Below, piece by piece: positions 34,627 to 47,816 of a stretch of DNA of 64,000 bases (its first letter is position 1; every line of letters begins with the position of its first letter). Both the position numbers and the translations under genes were made by a program. Below the pieces are notes generated by a model. The model did not search any database. It saw only the letters and a program-made list of their open reading frames with translations, and was not told the origin of the DNA. The stretch is from Urechis unicinctus (Eukaryota; Annelida; Polychaeta; Xenopneusta; Urechidae): NCBI GenBank assembly GCA_034190875.2, contig CM067349.1, forward strand, positions 35,277,587-35,341,586, read 5' to 3'.

Positions 34627-35047
34627 AAAACGATCTTAGAAATTGAACAATTCTTTTGTACAATTCAAACCACCAATTATTGCTCAAGGTGATAGCTTCG
34701 AGCGTCTTTTTTCATCTATGGTATTGACATTAACAAAAGTCCCCGTTCAGTTCACTTCGATTCAATCTGCCAGATAATCATGACAAAATGAGGCATGATA
34801 ACAAGGGCTTAGTGATGAGTAAAACCATTGATCAGCACCGCAAAGGTAACGCATTCAAGATGGTATGGCAAGGGTTCTAATAAATGCATATTTAGGCAAA
34901 TCATTTATTAGATGGGGAGTTTTTTTATGATGTCTTAGGAAAGTACTACATTTAAGGGTGGTACCTCTAGACAACACGAGGCAAAATTACATTAGATAGA
35001 TATACATTCACGCCTGGGACAGTGATGAACGCCAAGAGGCTTAGTCG

Positions 35048-35323
35048 ATGAAGATGAAGAAAAGCCATCACTCTTTATTTCCGGTTGATATACGCTCCCC
35101 CAAACAATCGTCATATATTGAGTCAGGCTTCATTAAAATCGACATTGCAAACTGTCCAATATATCGCATGAAGTGTGCACTTTGGGTCGCAACTGGAAGG
35201 GCTAAACGTATCAGGTTAACACATAAAAATGGAAGGGAATCGGTCTCGAGGGAAACATTACAGGTGGAGTTCATCACAACAATGTTGTTAAGGAAATCTT
35301 TATTTGGATGTGTATTAAATTAA
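35048..35323 (+). pseudogene. Coding remnant in block B (third shared frame, C-terminal)
   Basis: 91 codons: MKMKKSHHSLFPVDIRSP, then IDIANCPIYRMKCALWVA, TGRAKRIRLTHKNGRES and a C-terminus rich in Leu and Thr. The stop is at the same place as in block A. It is six codons longer internally than A. The longest well-supported shared frame in the window. Confidence 0.58.
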
Positions 35324-36223
35324 TACAATGGTTCCATGAAAAGCAGTATGCTGACCAGAATTCGCGAATGGTATCTTTAGAGATCAGGCAAACTCCACGT
35401 GAGCGCTGCAAAATTTATATTTAAGTGCCTGGTCCATTTGGTGAGAAACATGTTGAATCCTAATAACATAGACGCGCAATGAAAGCGAGAATAATCGTTT
35501 GAGGTAAACATAAATGACCAGAGCTTCGCATAATCATAATTGGCAAGACTTCGTGTACTTGCAAGGATACATCCACCATTAAACGAAATTGTATGGAAGG
35601 AATTGTTATTGCTTCAGTTTATTTCTGTTGTTTATGAATGAAAGCTAGGTGCGCCGTGTAGCATGATATTCTCTTCCAACTGATGGGCACTCTCGCTGGA
35701 ATCCACAAACAAAATTATAAAAACATTCTGTTCATCAATGATAAATCATCCTCGCCTTTCAACACAATGGACACCAATCATTCGGGTATAACATGATAAA
35801 CAAATTATTCTTCTTTAGCAAATACCTAAGCGAGTCAATGTCCGTGAAAAGTCTCATTGCACTAGGGTATATGGTCTTTTACATCTTCTTCTGACAACAT
35901 AGTGCATATGGGCCCTTAAAAATAACATTACACATTCTTTGCCCTGAATGATGCCTGATCTCTTGCGTAATCTTATTGGCTACTCAGGCAGGAACTACGA
36001 TCACATGCTGCTTGCTCAACATTGAAAGAGGCTAATTGGCCATTAATTGGCTGATAATCGCGCTCTATAGACCATGATCTATAGTCTACCTCAAGCACAT
36101 TATCAACTGGGTAACGTATGCTATGATCGAAGGTGTATCATCCCTAACTACACACACGCTAAAAACTCATCAATTATATGGTGTTCACTACACATATTTA
36201 TGGTTGGTGGAAGGACACGGTTG

Positions 36224-36547
36224 TTATAAAAATAGGCATCTTTCTTTTTTCTTAAAAATAGAGCCGATAAAAAATGGTGGCCCTTTGACTATATACTGCA
36301 TACTACAGTAACCCACATTTTCTGATCCAAAATTGGCTGACAAGGCTGTGCTTCGTGATATATAAGGTGCAATTAAAAATATACGATTACTCTCCGTGAC
36401 TGACAGTAACATGATTGTTCGCTCATGTGAGCTGATGTGGAGCATTAAATGCGCACAACTGAAATGCAAATTGCATGCTTGTACAGCATCCGACCTTAAG
36501 GCATTGGCGAATCTCGCCTGCAGAAATAGAACAGGCTTAAGCGTCAC
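36224..36547 (-). pseudogene. 107-codon minus frame
   Basis: Contains RFANALRSDAVQACNLHFSC, then LMLHISSHERTIMLLSVTE, NRIFLIAPYISRSTAL and a Lys-rich end. The composition is protein-like with several Ser/Thr/Arg turns. Length is within the chance range and no copy is available, so this is only a candidate remnant. Family unknown. Confidence 0.27.
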
Positions 36548-37617
36548 CTACCGCGATTATGGATCATCCGATTATTATGTTTAAGCCTTCGCCGATTCAT
36601 ACATTAAATACACATCTACACACAAAGAGCGAATTGCACTGACCCCCTTGGATTCAGCAGGGATTACACACGGAATCAAGAGGGGATTGCTTGGGAATGT
36701 CTAAGCTGAACTGTCTTCCAGCTACAAAGGTTGTAGCTCGTATGTTGGCCAGATATGAATAAGAACATGCATGTTCTTAAAATGAACCAAAACATAATCA
36801 GTCGTTCGAGGTCTTTTGGATATTCAGTGTTTTCATCGAAATATCTGAAATAAATACTAAAAACGAAGTGGACAATTCTTCACCAACAATCGGGTAGGTT
36901 TAAACAGGCTGTGGATTCCAGATGCGCTAGGTAGCTTTCAATAATCTAGATCCGAATAGGGAGTGGTTTGTTGGATGTTCTCAGCGGATGAGAGTTTCAA
37001 AACGAATAGAATGATTAAGCACGATTGGTCATGTTCAGATAGAAACTTCATGAATAAGAACAACGGCGCCAGAAGTCGCATTCGATATCCCTGAATTTAA
37101 GGGAAGCCGGCACCAAGCCAAGTTGCGATCTCGATTGTATATGTGTAAAATGATAACCATTACTCATTTGATGCTGCTACCCTACATAGAGGTTGCAGAC
37201 TTAGCTGAGATGGCCAAGTTATTGCTGCACGAATACGGTCCGATATCGCGGACTCAGGTTGAGACGACTCGAGTTCAGATTCTTGATGAACACGGTCCCT
37301 TACGGGCTTTCTATTGAGATGTGTTTCACCAGTGTCTAGTGTCAGTAATGGGATCAACGCGAAATCTTGTTTGGTCATCATTATCTCCCATTTAACTCAT
37401 GTATAAGGGGACTGGTGGGTGGCAAACCCACATCCATTGTCACTATATCCAGTATCTGGTTAATTTTGTTGCAAATGTCGGGGATAACTGTGTGCAATCT
37501 TTTTCATTCAAGGGTTAGATAGCCCCGGTGAGACGATGGTACACAAACATGCTGTCCTGCATCGATCTTAGCCAACGCATTGGCAAAAGCTATATATTGA
37601 GCCGCCATTACTTCACA

Positions 37618-37812
37618 TCAAGGATGTCGACTTATGCATCTATATGGATCTGGATTAAGGCAGTCGTCACGTAAATGGTGTCTGTTGCAACACTCATTCA
37701 CGGGCAACTTCCATCTTAGAAAATTTGTATTGCACTGTCTTTTATAGTATTGCCCCAATTTGGCAATTACGAATGCTAAGTGGTCTTCCTTGTGACTCGT
37801 AAACAAACACAT
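37618..37812 (-). pseudogene. 64-codon Cys/His-containing minus frame
   Basis: Has LAFVIAKLGQYYKRQCN, then VNECCNRHHLRDDCLNPD. Four or five Cys and two His lie within about 40 residues, but the spacing matches no zinc-binding motif I know. No copy for comparison. Confidence 0.2.
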
Positions 37813-38157
37813 CGATTATAAGTGCAATAAACTACGAGACGGTTTGAAACACATTTTGTCCGATGTTGAGTTTAAGTCTTTTACTCCCTCATATTCTCCT
37901 TGCTCCAATCCAACACTGTTATATAAACTGTACTGAAAATAATAAATCAATTGCCTATTTCACATTTTTTAGCTACTGTGCGAATGAAGGTTTTTTTTTA
38001 TTTGGAGGCCAGGCAATATCCTTAGGTAAGGTTTTGTTACAGGGGTCGTATCAACACTTACTTTATTTTCTCGTATAACACCATTTTTATGTGTTATCTA
38101 GCATATGGTGAAAATATATATCTTTATACATCTGCTAAAAGTGTTAAAGTGACATAA

Positions 38158-38349
38158 CTAATATTTCGCTGTGAAGTAACCTGAATAAGCTGTGAAGTTT
38201 ACCCGGATTGGTCGATTACGTTTGGTGGTTTGAACAAATATCTTGTTATAATAAGATACCCCACTCGGCAATTCGCCCGACAAATTCCGTGACGCCGTGT
38301 AGGCAGCGCCCCCTACGTTTGTGGAAGCTACTCGATGCGCAGCAGCCAA
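38158..38349 (-). pseudogene. 63-codon minus frame of protein-like composition
   Basis: Contains VASTNVGGAAYTASRNLSG, GVSYYNKIFVQ and RPIRVNFTAYSGYF. It is rich in Ala, Gly, Ser, Thr and Tyr, as in beta-rich secreted or structural proteins. The DNA at about 38250-38345 is GC-richer than its surroundings. No family recognised. Confidence 0.25.
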
Positions 38350-40042
38350 CCAACTTCGTTATGACTCGCGAGTATGTCTGACTAGAAGTCAAACACAAAT
38401 GGGTATTTCTGCGCTGCAATTAACTGTTATAATTGACAAAGGCTTTTTCACCCATTAAGTGAATGTTCTACCACATGTTTCTGGCTATATTGCCCTGAAA
38501 TTAAGTTGTGTGCAATATGCATAAACACAATCTCTGTAGTCAATGATATACATGACCAGAGGAATTACAGAAGTGCGAAGGAAGGGCTCGTTGTCCCAAG
38601 AAACTCACTAGTAGATGCATTATGCAGGCTTAAGGAACATTAACAGTGAAAGCCTGGGTTGTAAGCATTCTAGCCAAAGATATCTCATTAGAGAAACTCC
38701 AATGTGAATCATGCAGGTGTCATTTTTCTGTAATATGTATTATGGTGAACATCAGGTTGAACTATTCCCAGTAAGTTAAGGGACCATATGGAGAGAACAA
38801 AATCTTATTGTGATGGATATATAGTGTTATTGCAATCTAGAGATAAAATAGATCAATAGAAGTAGCGTTTTATCAGTGGGGTTCACATAATTGTTGTAGA
38901 TTTAACAAAACATCGTACGCCTACTGAGGCAGTCTATCCAGTGTAGCATGGTGGTCAGTTACAGCCGCCAATGTCGCCGTCTAAATATAACATCCAACCT
39001 CCCACAATAAATTTTATAAACATTGGAATGTCTTTCGCGTGAAGCCCTAATAAAATGAAACGTCGCCTGTGCAATGTGATGTGAAATAACGGTTATTATC
39101 ATTGCTGGAAAAGTAAATACATGGCCGCACTAGATTTTCGAAGCTGGAGTATTTCCAACAGCGATGATTATGCCTCAAGTTTGTCAGCTCATTTGTATTG
39201 CTTTTCGTTTTTTCTCCTTATGTATACATCTTGCTTTACGAATTGTACTTTTGGCAAACCTCGTACAGCTGCCATTCGTTAACCTCAAACACCAGCGCAA
39301 TATTATGAGCAGCTAGAAGTCAAAAAGACACTATAATTATATGTGCTAATCAAAAAGCTACCATCATGTATGTTAATGTAATATGTAGGTTGAATCTGCT
39401 CTTATGTGGGATCCGAACCAGCAAATTGATCTATGCAGTCAAATGTCTTATCCCCGATACTGACCGCAACTAGGCGTTGGCACGCGTTTGTTTGGAGAGC
39501 TCTTAAGACACGACTGCATGATGGTAGTCATTCAAAGTCACAAGTGATCCGGAGAGGCAAGTGTAAAGTTCCCTATTAATGGGTCGGTTATTGCCTCTAA
39601 CTCACAGACCATCGGTCGAGCTACGTTTTAGAGTAGCTAGAAAGTATATGTTAGTAAGCTTTGACGGGTTTGTTTGCAGCAATGTGTTTATGCAGATGTA
39701 GAATTGACAATGTTTATCAACTGCAGCGTTTTGCTCTGGACTAGCGATATGGGCGACAAACTCATCCTTTGGTTTTGCCGACTTCAAGAGACTTTAGAGC
39801 TAACATAAATTATGTGAATGACCGCCATAATTTAAGTGTCCCTCTTAGGGGATGCATGTCGAGTACAACTCATAGGCTAAACATTGAGCAATTTTACAGG
39901 GCAGTATAAACAGTAAGAGCAAAGAGCCACATGGTGTCCCACGCGCCACTCATTATCCGACCATTATATTAATGCGTCCTAATCAAGCCAAATAAACTTG
40001 GTGTTTGCTCTTGGAAATGACATATGAAGATATTTTCGTGTC

Positions 40043-40246
40043 TTGAAACAAGTTGCCGTTGGCTACATCGATTGCCTTGACCTAAGGCATTGGCATATGC
40101 ATTTGCTTAAACACAAATATTCGCCGAAAATTGTCTTATATTTCATTGTCGCGCTTCTATCGTGGCATATTATCTGCTCAGGGTTCGAGATATTACCTTG
40201 CATCAATATGTCTGTAAAACTTACATTAGTTAACGAGGTTAAATGA
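40043..40246 (+). pseudogene. 67-codon frame, copy 2 partner of 1649
   Basis: Identical product to 1649-1852, with only a silent change or two. Part of the near-identical left end of the duplication. Coding status unknown. Confidence 0.2.
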
Positions 40247-41289
40247 TCAAATTACAGCGAACTGAAGGTAGGCTAATGCTCCTTTGTTAGGTCAAGACAT
40301 TGATAAACAGATATGATTACTCCAACTGATGTATGGAGATCACTAAGAAAATTTCGATTGAAGCTTACATCACCATGCGAAGATATCCGTATGTACAATA
40401 CGTAAAGGGATTTGCATGCACCCGATCCTCGGTATCATCAGTTATCATTTTTGATAGATTGGGTGTGTAAAACCCAAAGTATTCCTAATTATAAAAACGT
40501 AGCCTGTGCCAAATTGGGATGTTTACGACATTCTGACTCGAGCTGTGATATCTCCCGATCTAGTTCACTTGAAACCCCCTAATTTGTCCAGCTTGAAACG
40601 AATTATTGTTCATCATCACAATGTATTGGTCGTCAGTCTGTAACCGTTTTCTATGGCTCCGGAATTCCAAACCTTAGCATACAAATCTCCTCTTTGTGTT
40701 CGAGAATATTTGCTGAGCATTTTTTTCATACTAGCTATATCTGACCATGCATGCAATATTACTTTACAGTTCTTCAGCCAATGACACCGCATATCCCGCC
40801 ACCCTTATTAACCCGATAGCACTACGAAAAAGGTTGATGTGGATTGACCGGATCTATTTGCGTCACTGGAAAACATAAGCTTTACTTATATTGTCTAACT
40901 ATGGCCTATGTGCTGTGAGTTGTAATCAATCTAAATCCACTTACATGTTTGCTGAGCGCTGCTAATGCAATCTCATCGTGTATCGAACCGTATTCACGTT
41001 GAATCTTGACGGCACTTTTGGCTGCAATAAAATCTATTTAATACCAGCAGGAGTACAGCAACGACCCAGAAGGTTGTAAGCATCCAATTGCAATGATATA
41101 CGAAATGAATAAAAAGCATTTACAGACACAGAATGTTTGCGTGTGATTGATTTTTATTTCGTGAAATTTATATTCCTTATAGTAAGATATATAACGGGAT
41201 ACCATAACTGAATATAGCATATAAACCATGGCGGACCCCGTGAAGCTGTCGAACGAACAACCATCGTCTGCAAGGCAGCCCAATCCTGG

Positions 41290-41487
41290 CTAGACGGAAC
41301 AAACAAAGCCGATTTTGAAGAGACACGCTAACGAGTTATAACATAGGAGCAGAATAATTGCATGCGATACTTCATGGCAGCACACACAGCAGAACTGTAC
41401 CATTTCGATATTGGCGGTCGTGAATAGCAAGTCCAGCGATATACCCATCGCTTGTTTGGAAAGCAAATTGAACTCGTCTGATCTCAA
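41290..41487 (-). pseudogene. 65-codon minus frame in copy 2, shared with the third copy
   Basis: Contains RSDEFNLLSKQAMGISLDLL and a Cys-rich middle. The partner is the minus frame at 32132-32350. The stretch is missing from copy 1. Confidence 0.28.
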
Positions 41488-42331
41488 GTCGTTTCATCTG
41501 AACCAAGCTAAACTCATTACAATCATCATTGGTTGCCTGAGTACAGCTCGATAGAGGTTATTGATACTCTATCAAACGTTTTTATTATATCCGTCTCGCC
41601 GAAACGTTTTTATCACTGACTATTTACCCACTCAGCATGACTTTATTGTGGCCTGTGCATATATAATACATACATTTACAGTTATCGGTTGAGCTATCAA
41701 ATCCCCTGAAACAATAAGTTACCCTTGAATAAACATTGCCACGAAGATAAAATCATATCCGCGGTGCAAATTATTCATATATGATTGCGCAGTGAGTGCA
41801 TCGATAATAACATAAATAAATGTGATTTGCATTGACGCAGGCATCCGGCGGCAGCCATGTTGATTATATATGTTGATTACATGTCGTGATAGTGACACAT
41901 AACAGGAAGCCCTTGATTTCAGAATGTCAAAATATCTCCCACCGCATTAATACATTTGCAACAGTTCAAGATTCAAGTAGAATGCAACATATATGTTGAA
42001 TAAGTTGGTCAAAATGTATCTTGCACAGTTGCGCTCTTTGGTTGAGGGCGGGGACAGGGTTTGTTGACTATAATCTGGAATGCCGCATTTTTTACCGAAT
42101 GTGGGTTTGATAAATATAAAAAGAACGTCTGCGTCTATAATATATGCGTTGATGACAGCGTATTGGTCAGGTGGTAATATGTTTACGTTATCCTGGTATT
42201 ACTATTTCAATATCAACAATCATTATTTACTTCGCAGATTGGAGTGACCGTGACTCCATGTTACAATACCATAAAACATTACATACATACTGACCCGTTC
42301 AGACCGAAAATTGTGTTTGCTAAAAGAACTT

Positions 42332-42979
42332 TTATATCATAGTTTCTGATTGCAAATCACAGCCACAGTTGTAATATAACTTATCGCCGTCTACAAAACC
42401 AGCATATACAAAAAGCGGCAAGTATTCCAATATTACCCCCATACCAGAAAGTTTTCCCATCATAAACATCACGTGTTGCTCGATTAATGGCCTGCATACG
42501 CGTGTTCGTCGACCAATTAGCATTTTGTTTAGCCGAAATGTACCTCCTTTAATGCTGAGTGACAATAGTATCAGATGTACGCAATTCAAGTTGTTCATAC
42601 CTGAGTAATCCTGCATTAGAGTACAGGCATTCGCAGAAGGTTGCAGTGCGTTGTTTATAGCCGCGTAATGAAATGTACTCGCACTGCCATGTCAGCAACA
42701 GGTGAAATGTTTTTAATATTTGACAAAGGGCCTGATCACGGTCATAGACGCATATAGGTTTAACATCCGTTCCCCATTTTGGATCAAGTCATTTGCATAG
42801 CCGTCTGTGCTGCACATGTCTTGAATGGACAACGATAAGAAGCTGCTCTTCAAACCTATGCTAATCAATGTTCCTTCCTTACCGTTGAATAATGCTATTA
42901 TTCGATCTTTTCCATGATTTGGTATGTTATAGGTGGATGAAACTGTTACTTTGGAAAGCCGCTTCATTGTGGACGTCAT
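42332..42979 (-). pseudogene. Broken minus-strand coding block, copy 2
   Basis: Partner of 3761-4406. The 42713-42979 frame runs 88 codons from MTSTMKRLSKVTVSS through IPNHGKDRIIALFNGKEG to QNGERMLNLYASMTVIRPF. The 42332-42616 frame carries FRLNKMLIGRRTRVCRPLI, MMGKLSGMGVILEYLPL and GFVDGDKLYYNCGC. Both are better preserved than in copy 1. Residue composition is clearly protein-like, but no family is recognised. The block as a whole is broken. Confidence 0.42.
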
Positions 42980-43012
42980 GTCCCGATAGTGACGTGGTTC
43001 CCTTGAAGCCTG

Positions 43013-43204
43013 ATGTTTAGTAATAACGTGGCAGCCATATGCTACCGAATTCGGATTACAAAACGGGAATTTAATATTACGTTTGCAGCATTGTATTTAT
43101 TGATATTATATATAAAGTTTATCATAGGTCTTTCTGCTTATTTTTACCCGATGGACTTACTTTTGTTCCTTATTGTAATTCTCAAGCTCATATTGATTAT
43201 TTGA
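43013..43204 (+). pseudogene. Hydrophobic frame, copy 2, divergent from 42979
   Basis: 63 codons; first 40 as in 4439-4648, then a different, strongly hydrophobic end rich in Leu and Ile. Two membrane-spanning stretches are possible. About 33 bases separate it from the start of the minus block. Confidence 0.3.
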
Positions 43205-43294
43205 CGGCAAGATCAATCACCGTTTATCAAAATGGTATTTTTGGATGTCGTATCGCATCCATTTATATATTCTTGCTTCATGGATAACATCTGA

Positions 43295-43567
43295 CTAACA
43301 GCAAGAGCGGCAGCACAGGCCCGTGAAGTGGTAGAGATGCATTAATTTCAGCTCGTGAATTACAACACTACATGGTTGCTTTCCGTCGGGTGGTTGCATG
43401 TCCATCGCAGCAAATCCCGCCAAACAACCAAATATGTTAGTCATTTTGCTGGATGATGATACTATAAGAGAGCGCAAAGAAATAAAACCAGCGATCACTA
43501 GGAGCTGGCATTGTAAAACATCGCTATCTGCATTGTTATCGAAGATGAATGGAAACAGAGCCCTCAA
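43295..43567 (-). pseudogene. 90-codon minus frame overlapping the 43398 plus frame
   Basis: Reads IFDNNADSDVLQCQLLVIAG, FISLRSLIVSSSSKMTN and a Cys-rich C-terminus. It overlaps the opposing plus frame at 43398-43619, and at most one is likely to be the former gene. Copy 1 has matching DNA near 4650-4920. Confidence 0.25.
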
Positions 43568-43619
43568 AATCTTGGGTCGACGAACTGTTTCTCAGCAAAA
43601 TAAGGAACGAAATTTTTAA
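43398..43619 (+). pseudogene. 73-codon frame of protein-like composition, copy 2
   Basis: Includes PAKQPNMLVILLDDDTIRE, KEIKPAITRSWHCK and a basic end with ALKILGRRTVSQQNKERNF. A hydrophobic strand followed by three Asp and then charged residues looks like real protein, but the family cannot be named. The copy 1 counterpart (4750-4962) is broken. Confidence 0.35.
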
Positions 43620-46600
43620 TCTATCTCCCTGACATTTTACATGACCGAGTAATAGACTTTAATGAAAAGCTGGTAACAAATCTAGGCGTAGGAGCATCAT
43701 TTGTCGCCTGTTATCATGTGACATCCTATTGAGTTATTTCCGGTGTGCTGAATGGCGACGAAGGTTTATGATTAATGAACAGAATACGAAACGTAAGTGG
43801 GTGGCCTTTGTGAGAAAAATAGAATAAGGAGGTGGAGTTTGGGTGATAACGAACCGAATGAATTATATTTTGTAATTATATATAGTTTCGATCGGTTCTA
43901 TCAAAGTCTGGTATTGCTTTGCTCCTTCTTCTCTGCGTCGAGTTCTAGATAGAGCAAATGTCACAAAATGTATAATACTTTTTGCCCTCACGGAATATTT
44001 ATAAACCTGGGCTTTAATATTCCAAAATCTACCATTGCTGCTCTTCAAGTAATCTTATTATGTTATGAGTAATACTTTGCATCTTGGAATTTTAACGCCA
44101 ACGATAGCCACATTATGTTTGTTGCGTAATTTATTTAGAGCTTCAAATGGTTTCTTCATCTGCTAAGATAAAAAACAGCCGCACTAAGCGTTTGATACAT
44201 CGCATAAATATGGATTATCCGAGCATAATGTAATTCTATGAATAAACCGAAACCTAAATAATGCTTCTCATTAAGTTTCATGACCGCCGAAGTGCAAACA
44301 GCTTATGATAAAGTTGGATATTCCGTATTATGTATTTATATGGTTAAATGATACCAGTTTGGCTATCCATTGACGGGCAATGCTTAAGCAACTTGCAAGG
44401 AATACTTTGCGCCATGTTCTACACTGGGTGTGTACGGGACACAGCAATGAGCACGCACGATTGCAAGGCTCGAATAAAATCTTACTGGTGAGCAGGATCG
44501 GATTTCATAGGGTGTAATAGTGCTTGACGAATATCTGATAAATAACGCTTCCCTTTCGATTATATACGCTGGGTTGAACGCAACCTTAGTCGTTCTCAGC
44601 TATGCTCGAAGATAAGGAATCATATTGTTTGTGAGGATATCATGTACGTTAAGATCTGCTGCGATTTTTACATATGGTCGAAAAGTCGTTTCTGCTATAA
44701 CTTTAGTCACTCGTATCGACATCAACTGATAGCGGGTATTGCTATTCAATGGGTATCGTAAGAATTATAAAGTATATAACGATCCTTGTATGCACAGTTT
44801 GACATCTGAATGCGTCGCAGCAATATTTATTCGCTTGTAATTTACAGGTCGTACACAATTATTTACTCAATGATCCGGAATACTCATCCAGACCGGTCTC
44901 GTACTTAGAACCACTGCTGTCAATCAACAAAACAGGGCCTGTGCATAATTTAGAAAGATATATTACCAAAAGATTTTAAAAGGTGGTCATCCAAGATCTC
45001 ATGCTGATTGGTTGTAAGTTCAATGACTGTTACCTGCATCCCCATGTGTGACCTCTCATCGGAGTTAATTCATATATCAGGCAGGCCTATGAGGCAAAAT
45101 GTCACACAGCCATTCTTAAACTTAACAGCAATACCAGGTTATCTGTGGAATTGAATCATACAGTCGCTAAATGTGAAATCTCTTCTTTGACTAACTGACT
45201 TCAATTATGTAGAGTAATGCTTTTCCTCTTGTCCTGCTAAAGAAATGAAATACGAACGCAGTACATTTAATCAATGATACCTTGATGCATTATATCCCTT
45301 ACTCTCAAAGCGTTTCCCAAGGAAATGATCAATATAAACAACAATATCTCCATAACGGATTGTTTTTAAATATAAAAAATATAACCGTTACAAAATAATC
45401 CAGACGGTGCAACCGTATGCTTTAGCAGACATTAAAAAATCATCTGCTAGGTAGAAGATATTGAAATAATACAATAATCGGTAACAGATATGCTATATCG
45501 GTAGGATTTTAGACACTAAGGCAATAGAAAGCACAGCCAATATAATCGAAATACAAGGGATTCCTGATAACATTTCTACAAGGTAAACAATGGCGGAAAA
45601 ACCGTCAGATTTCTACAATATATCCGATGCACAATATCTTAAAATGCATCGACAAAGAAAAACTGCTGTTAAATCAAAGTGCGCGTGTGTACTGTTGAAT
45701 AAATATAATGCTTACTTATCGGTGGCAACATCAATCCGATGCGCTATCGTGAGCAAATATCAGTGCTTCTTAACTGCATGCACACCATTCTATCTGCTTA
45801 GCTAAGCAGTATTAACTACTGGCGTACGCACATTGGTATAAATGATATGAAAGGTGAGGTAATTCGTCTTGTAGCAGTTGGCTATATTCCATATATTGAT
45901 AATATCGCTCATCCCTAGACGTCTATTTGCTTAGAAATGTCACACTATTCGTATGGCACTAGATGCATATCTTATATCTACAAATATATTTTACATTCGC
46001 AGCATCGTTGCTATATATCTTGTATATGTAGTTTATCCCCGTCATGCTTAGTTCGTATTGTACCCGGATAGGCTAAGAAGATATGACATAATACATGGTT
46101 GAATGAGGGAAATGAAGTGTAGTAGCTTTGTTGTGGTCGTGGCTGGACATATCCAAGTGCGAGGCGAATGATTCATATGACGTAATGCGCGTGAAAAGAC
46201 AGTGAAAAGATGATTTTAGTGGATTAAAGGTATCGCTTGAAGTGGGTGTATGATTGCAAAATATATGTGTAAATAAACTTTAACATGTTAACAATACCAC
46301 AATGTTCGAGTCTGTTGCGTTTTCTTTTCACCTAAAATAATCTGAGATAAAACAGAAGCTTTCGTCTGTTCTAATCCACATGTTTGGAGTGAGATATTAA
46401 ACAGACCGGTTTGCTTCAAGCTCTCTGTTTGATCTAGCTAATATGCACTGATTTTTTATCTCCGGCAAAAGTTTGGTAACACTACGATGGTGACACATGT
46501 ATTCATTAATTGTAAAATAGGTGGAATCTTTGGCTGGAAAATATTAGGTAGTAGTGCGAAAAAAAATTCGATCATATTTCGATCCGTGCAGATTTGGAAG

Positions 46601-47130
46601 GGCAGAGATCCGATATATGGAAAGATCAAACTATATTACCCCTGAGACATACACCTGTCGTAAGAAATTGTCAATGATAATGCAAGGTTAATGGTGAATG
46701 AAATCTAATCATTACGTGATGTAAGACATCGGATAATTTCTAATGCAAGGTATTTGTTTTACTCCAGCTCATTTATGCTGAGTGTTTTTAGACCGTCAGT
46801 CTAAATAGGCTGCACTGGCACTAACGTCCCGCTAACATTCGACGACAAACCAATCAAATGACGTCATGATGCCACCATAGAAACTCAGCTACATTCGATC
46901 ATTTTTTGTTTGGTTGCACAGTGACAGGGCCATTTATTGGATTTGTCATCTGTTACATGCCGTAATTTGTCATTTAAGCCACAGTGGGCGCTTAATAAAT
47001 GCACACGTGGCCTCATATAATTTACTGCTAACTGCTGGTTATTGAATTGTTAAAACTGTCGACATAGATATAATCCCAGCTTGGTCAGTAATACAATAAG
47101 TGTTTGATAAGTTATCCTTCTGCACTTCAT

Positions 47131-47376
47131 TCAGTTAAGAGCAATAGTCATGACGGAAATAAGAGGAAATAATCTCTTGACGCATTTATAGGCGTTAATT
47201 ATATTCTTGTACGGCGTTGCTTTCACATCTCTTGCCAAAAAAGCAATACCATTCATCCTCATTGTGTGGCTGTCTCGACGATTAAACATTGTCATCTTTC
47301 TCTCTTGCTCGGTCACACTGCATTGTATTGAAAGTTGACTTAACTGCGTTAGTTGCTTCAGAATTATACGGAGCAA
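47131..47376 (-). pseudogene. 81-codon minus frame open in both copies (copy 2)
   Basis: Partner of 8463-8708 with about 80% of residues shared, including QLSQLSIQCSVTEQERK and KRLFPLISVMTIAL. The whole frame has stayed open at about 7% DNA divergence, which is mildly suggestive. Confidence 0.35.
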
Positions 47377-47630
47377 CCCATGTAGGCATATAACTTATTC
47401 ATATGTGTGTTGGGTGACATAAAGGGTAAGTTATATAATCTTTTAACGCATATTATTAGTAGATAATCTGTTAATTACAAGTACAAGTACGATTGAAAAG
47501 GGAACATCATGTTTTAAGTGTTGCAAGTTCACCCCTAGAAGATTAACCACGTCTGAATACTCCCAATATTGCCTTCGATAAATAATCAATATCGACACGA
47601 ACATTAGATTTAAAATATAACATATCACTT

Positions 47631-47816
47631 GTGTCTCACTACCCGCTATTTGTCTTAACCGTCGCCTGCTCTATGCGTAACCAACCCAATCTAGTTGCTT
47701 TAGTCAATCAGGGCTGGGATTTGTACCGGCTGGGGCAGATGGTTGTCTTGCACACGGAGCTACGTGCTCAATGGGCACGATGTCTATTATATCATTGGGT
47801 ACTGTACTACAGTTAA
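47631..47816 (+). pseudogene. 61-codon frame, copy 2 partner of 9087-9224
   Basis: Starts MSHYPLFVLTVACSMRNQ, then NLVALVNQGWDLYRLGQMVV and a Trp/Tyr-containing end. The stop is at the equivalent base in copy 1. The left part has no counterpart there. Confidence 0.35.

Larger units (their letters stand above)
33889..35420 (+). repeat. Fossil element, block B
   Basis: Shares TTTAGCGAATCGGTTAAAT at its left edge and GATCGGAATAACCCAGGGAG near 34024 with block A, then the late frames up to about 35420. Large blocks differ in presence between A and B, so each is an incomplete copy. A stretch inside B (about 34560-35040) absent from A has protein-like patches of its own. Broken; several breaks. 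Family unknown. Confidence 0.85.
35421..38803. other. Unassigned region between block B and duplication copy 2
   Basis: AT-rich, no internal partner found. Frames with protein-like patches are listed where I could describe them. The rest (for example 36123-36311 +, 37123-37317 +, 37863-38078 +) has no support. Confidence 0.5.
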
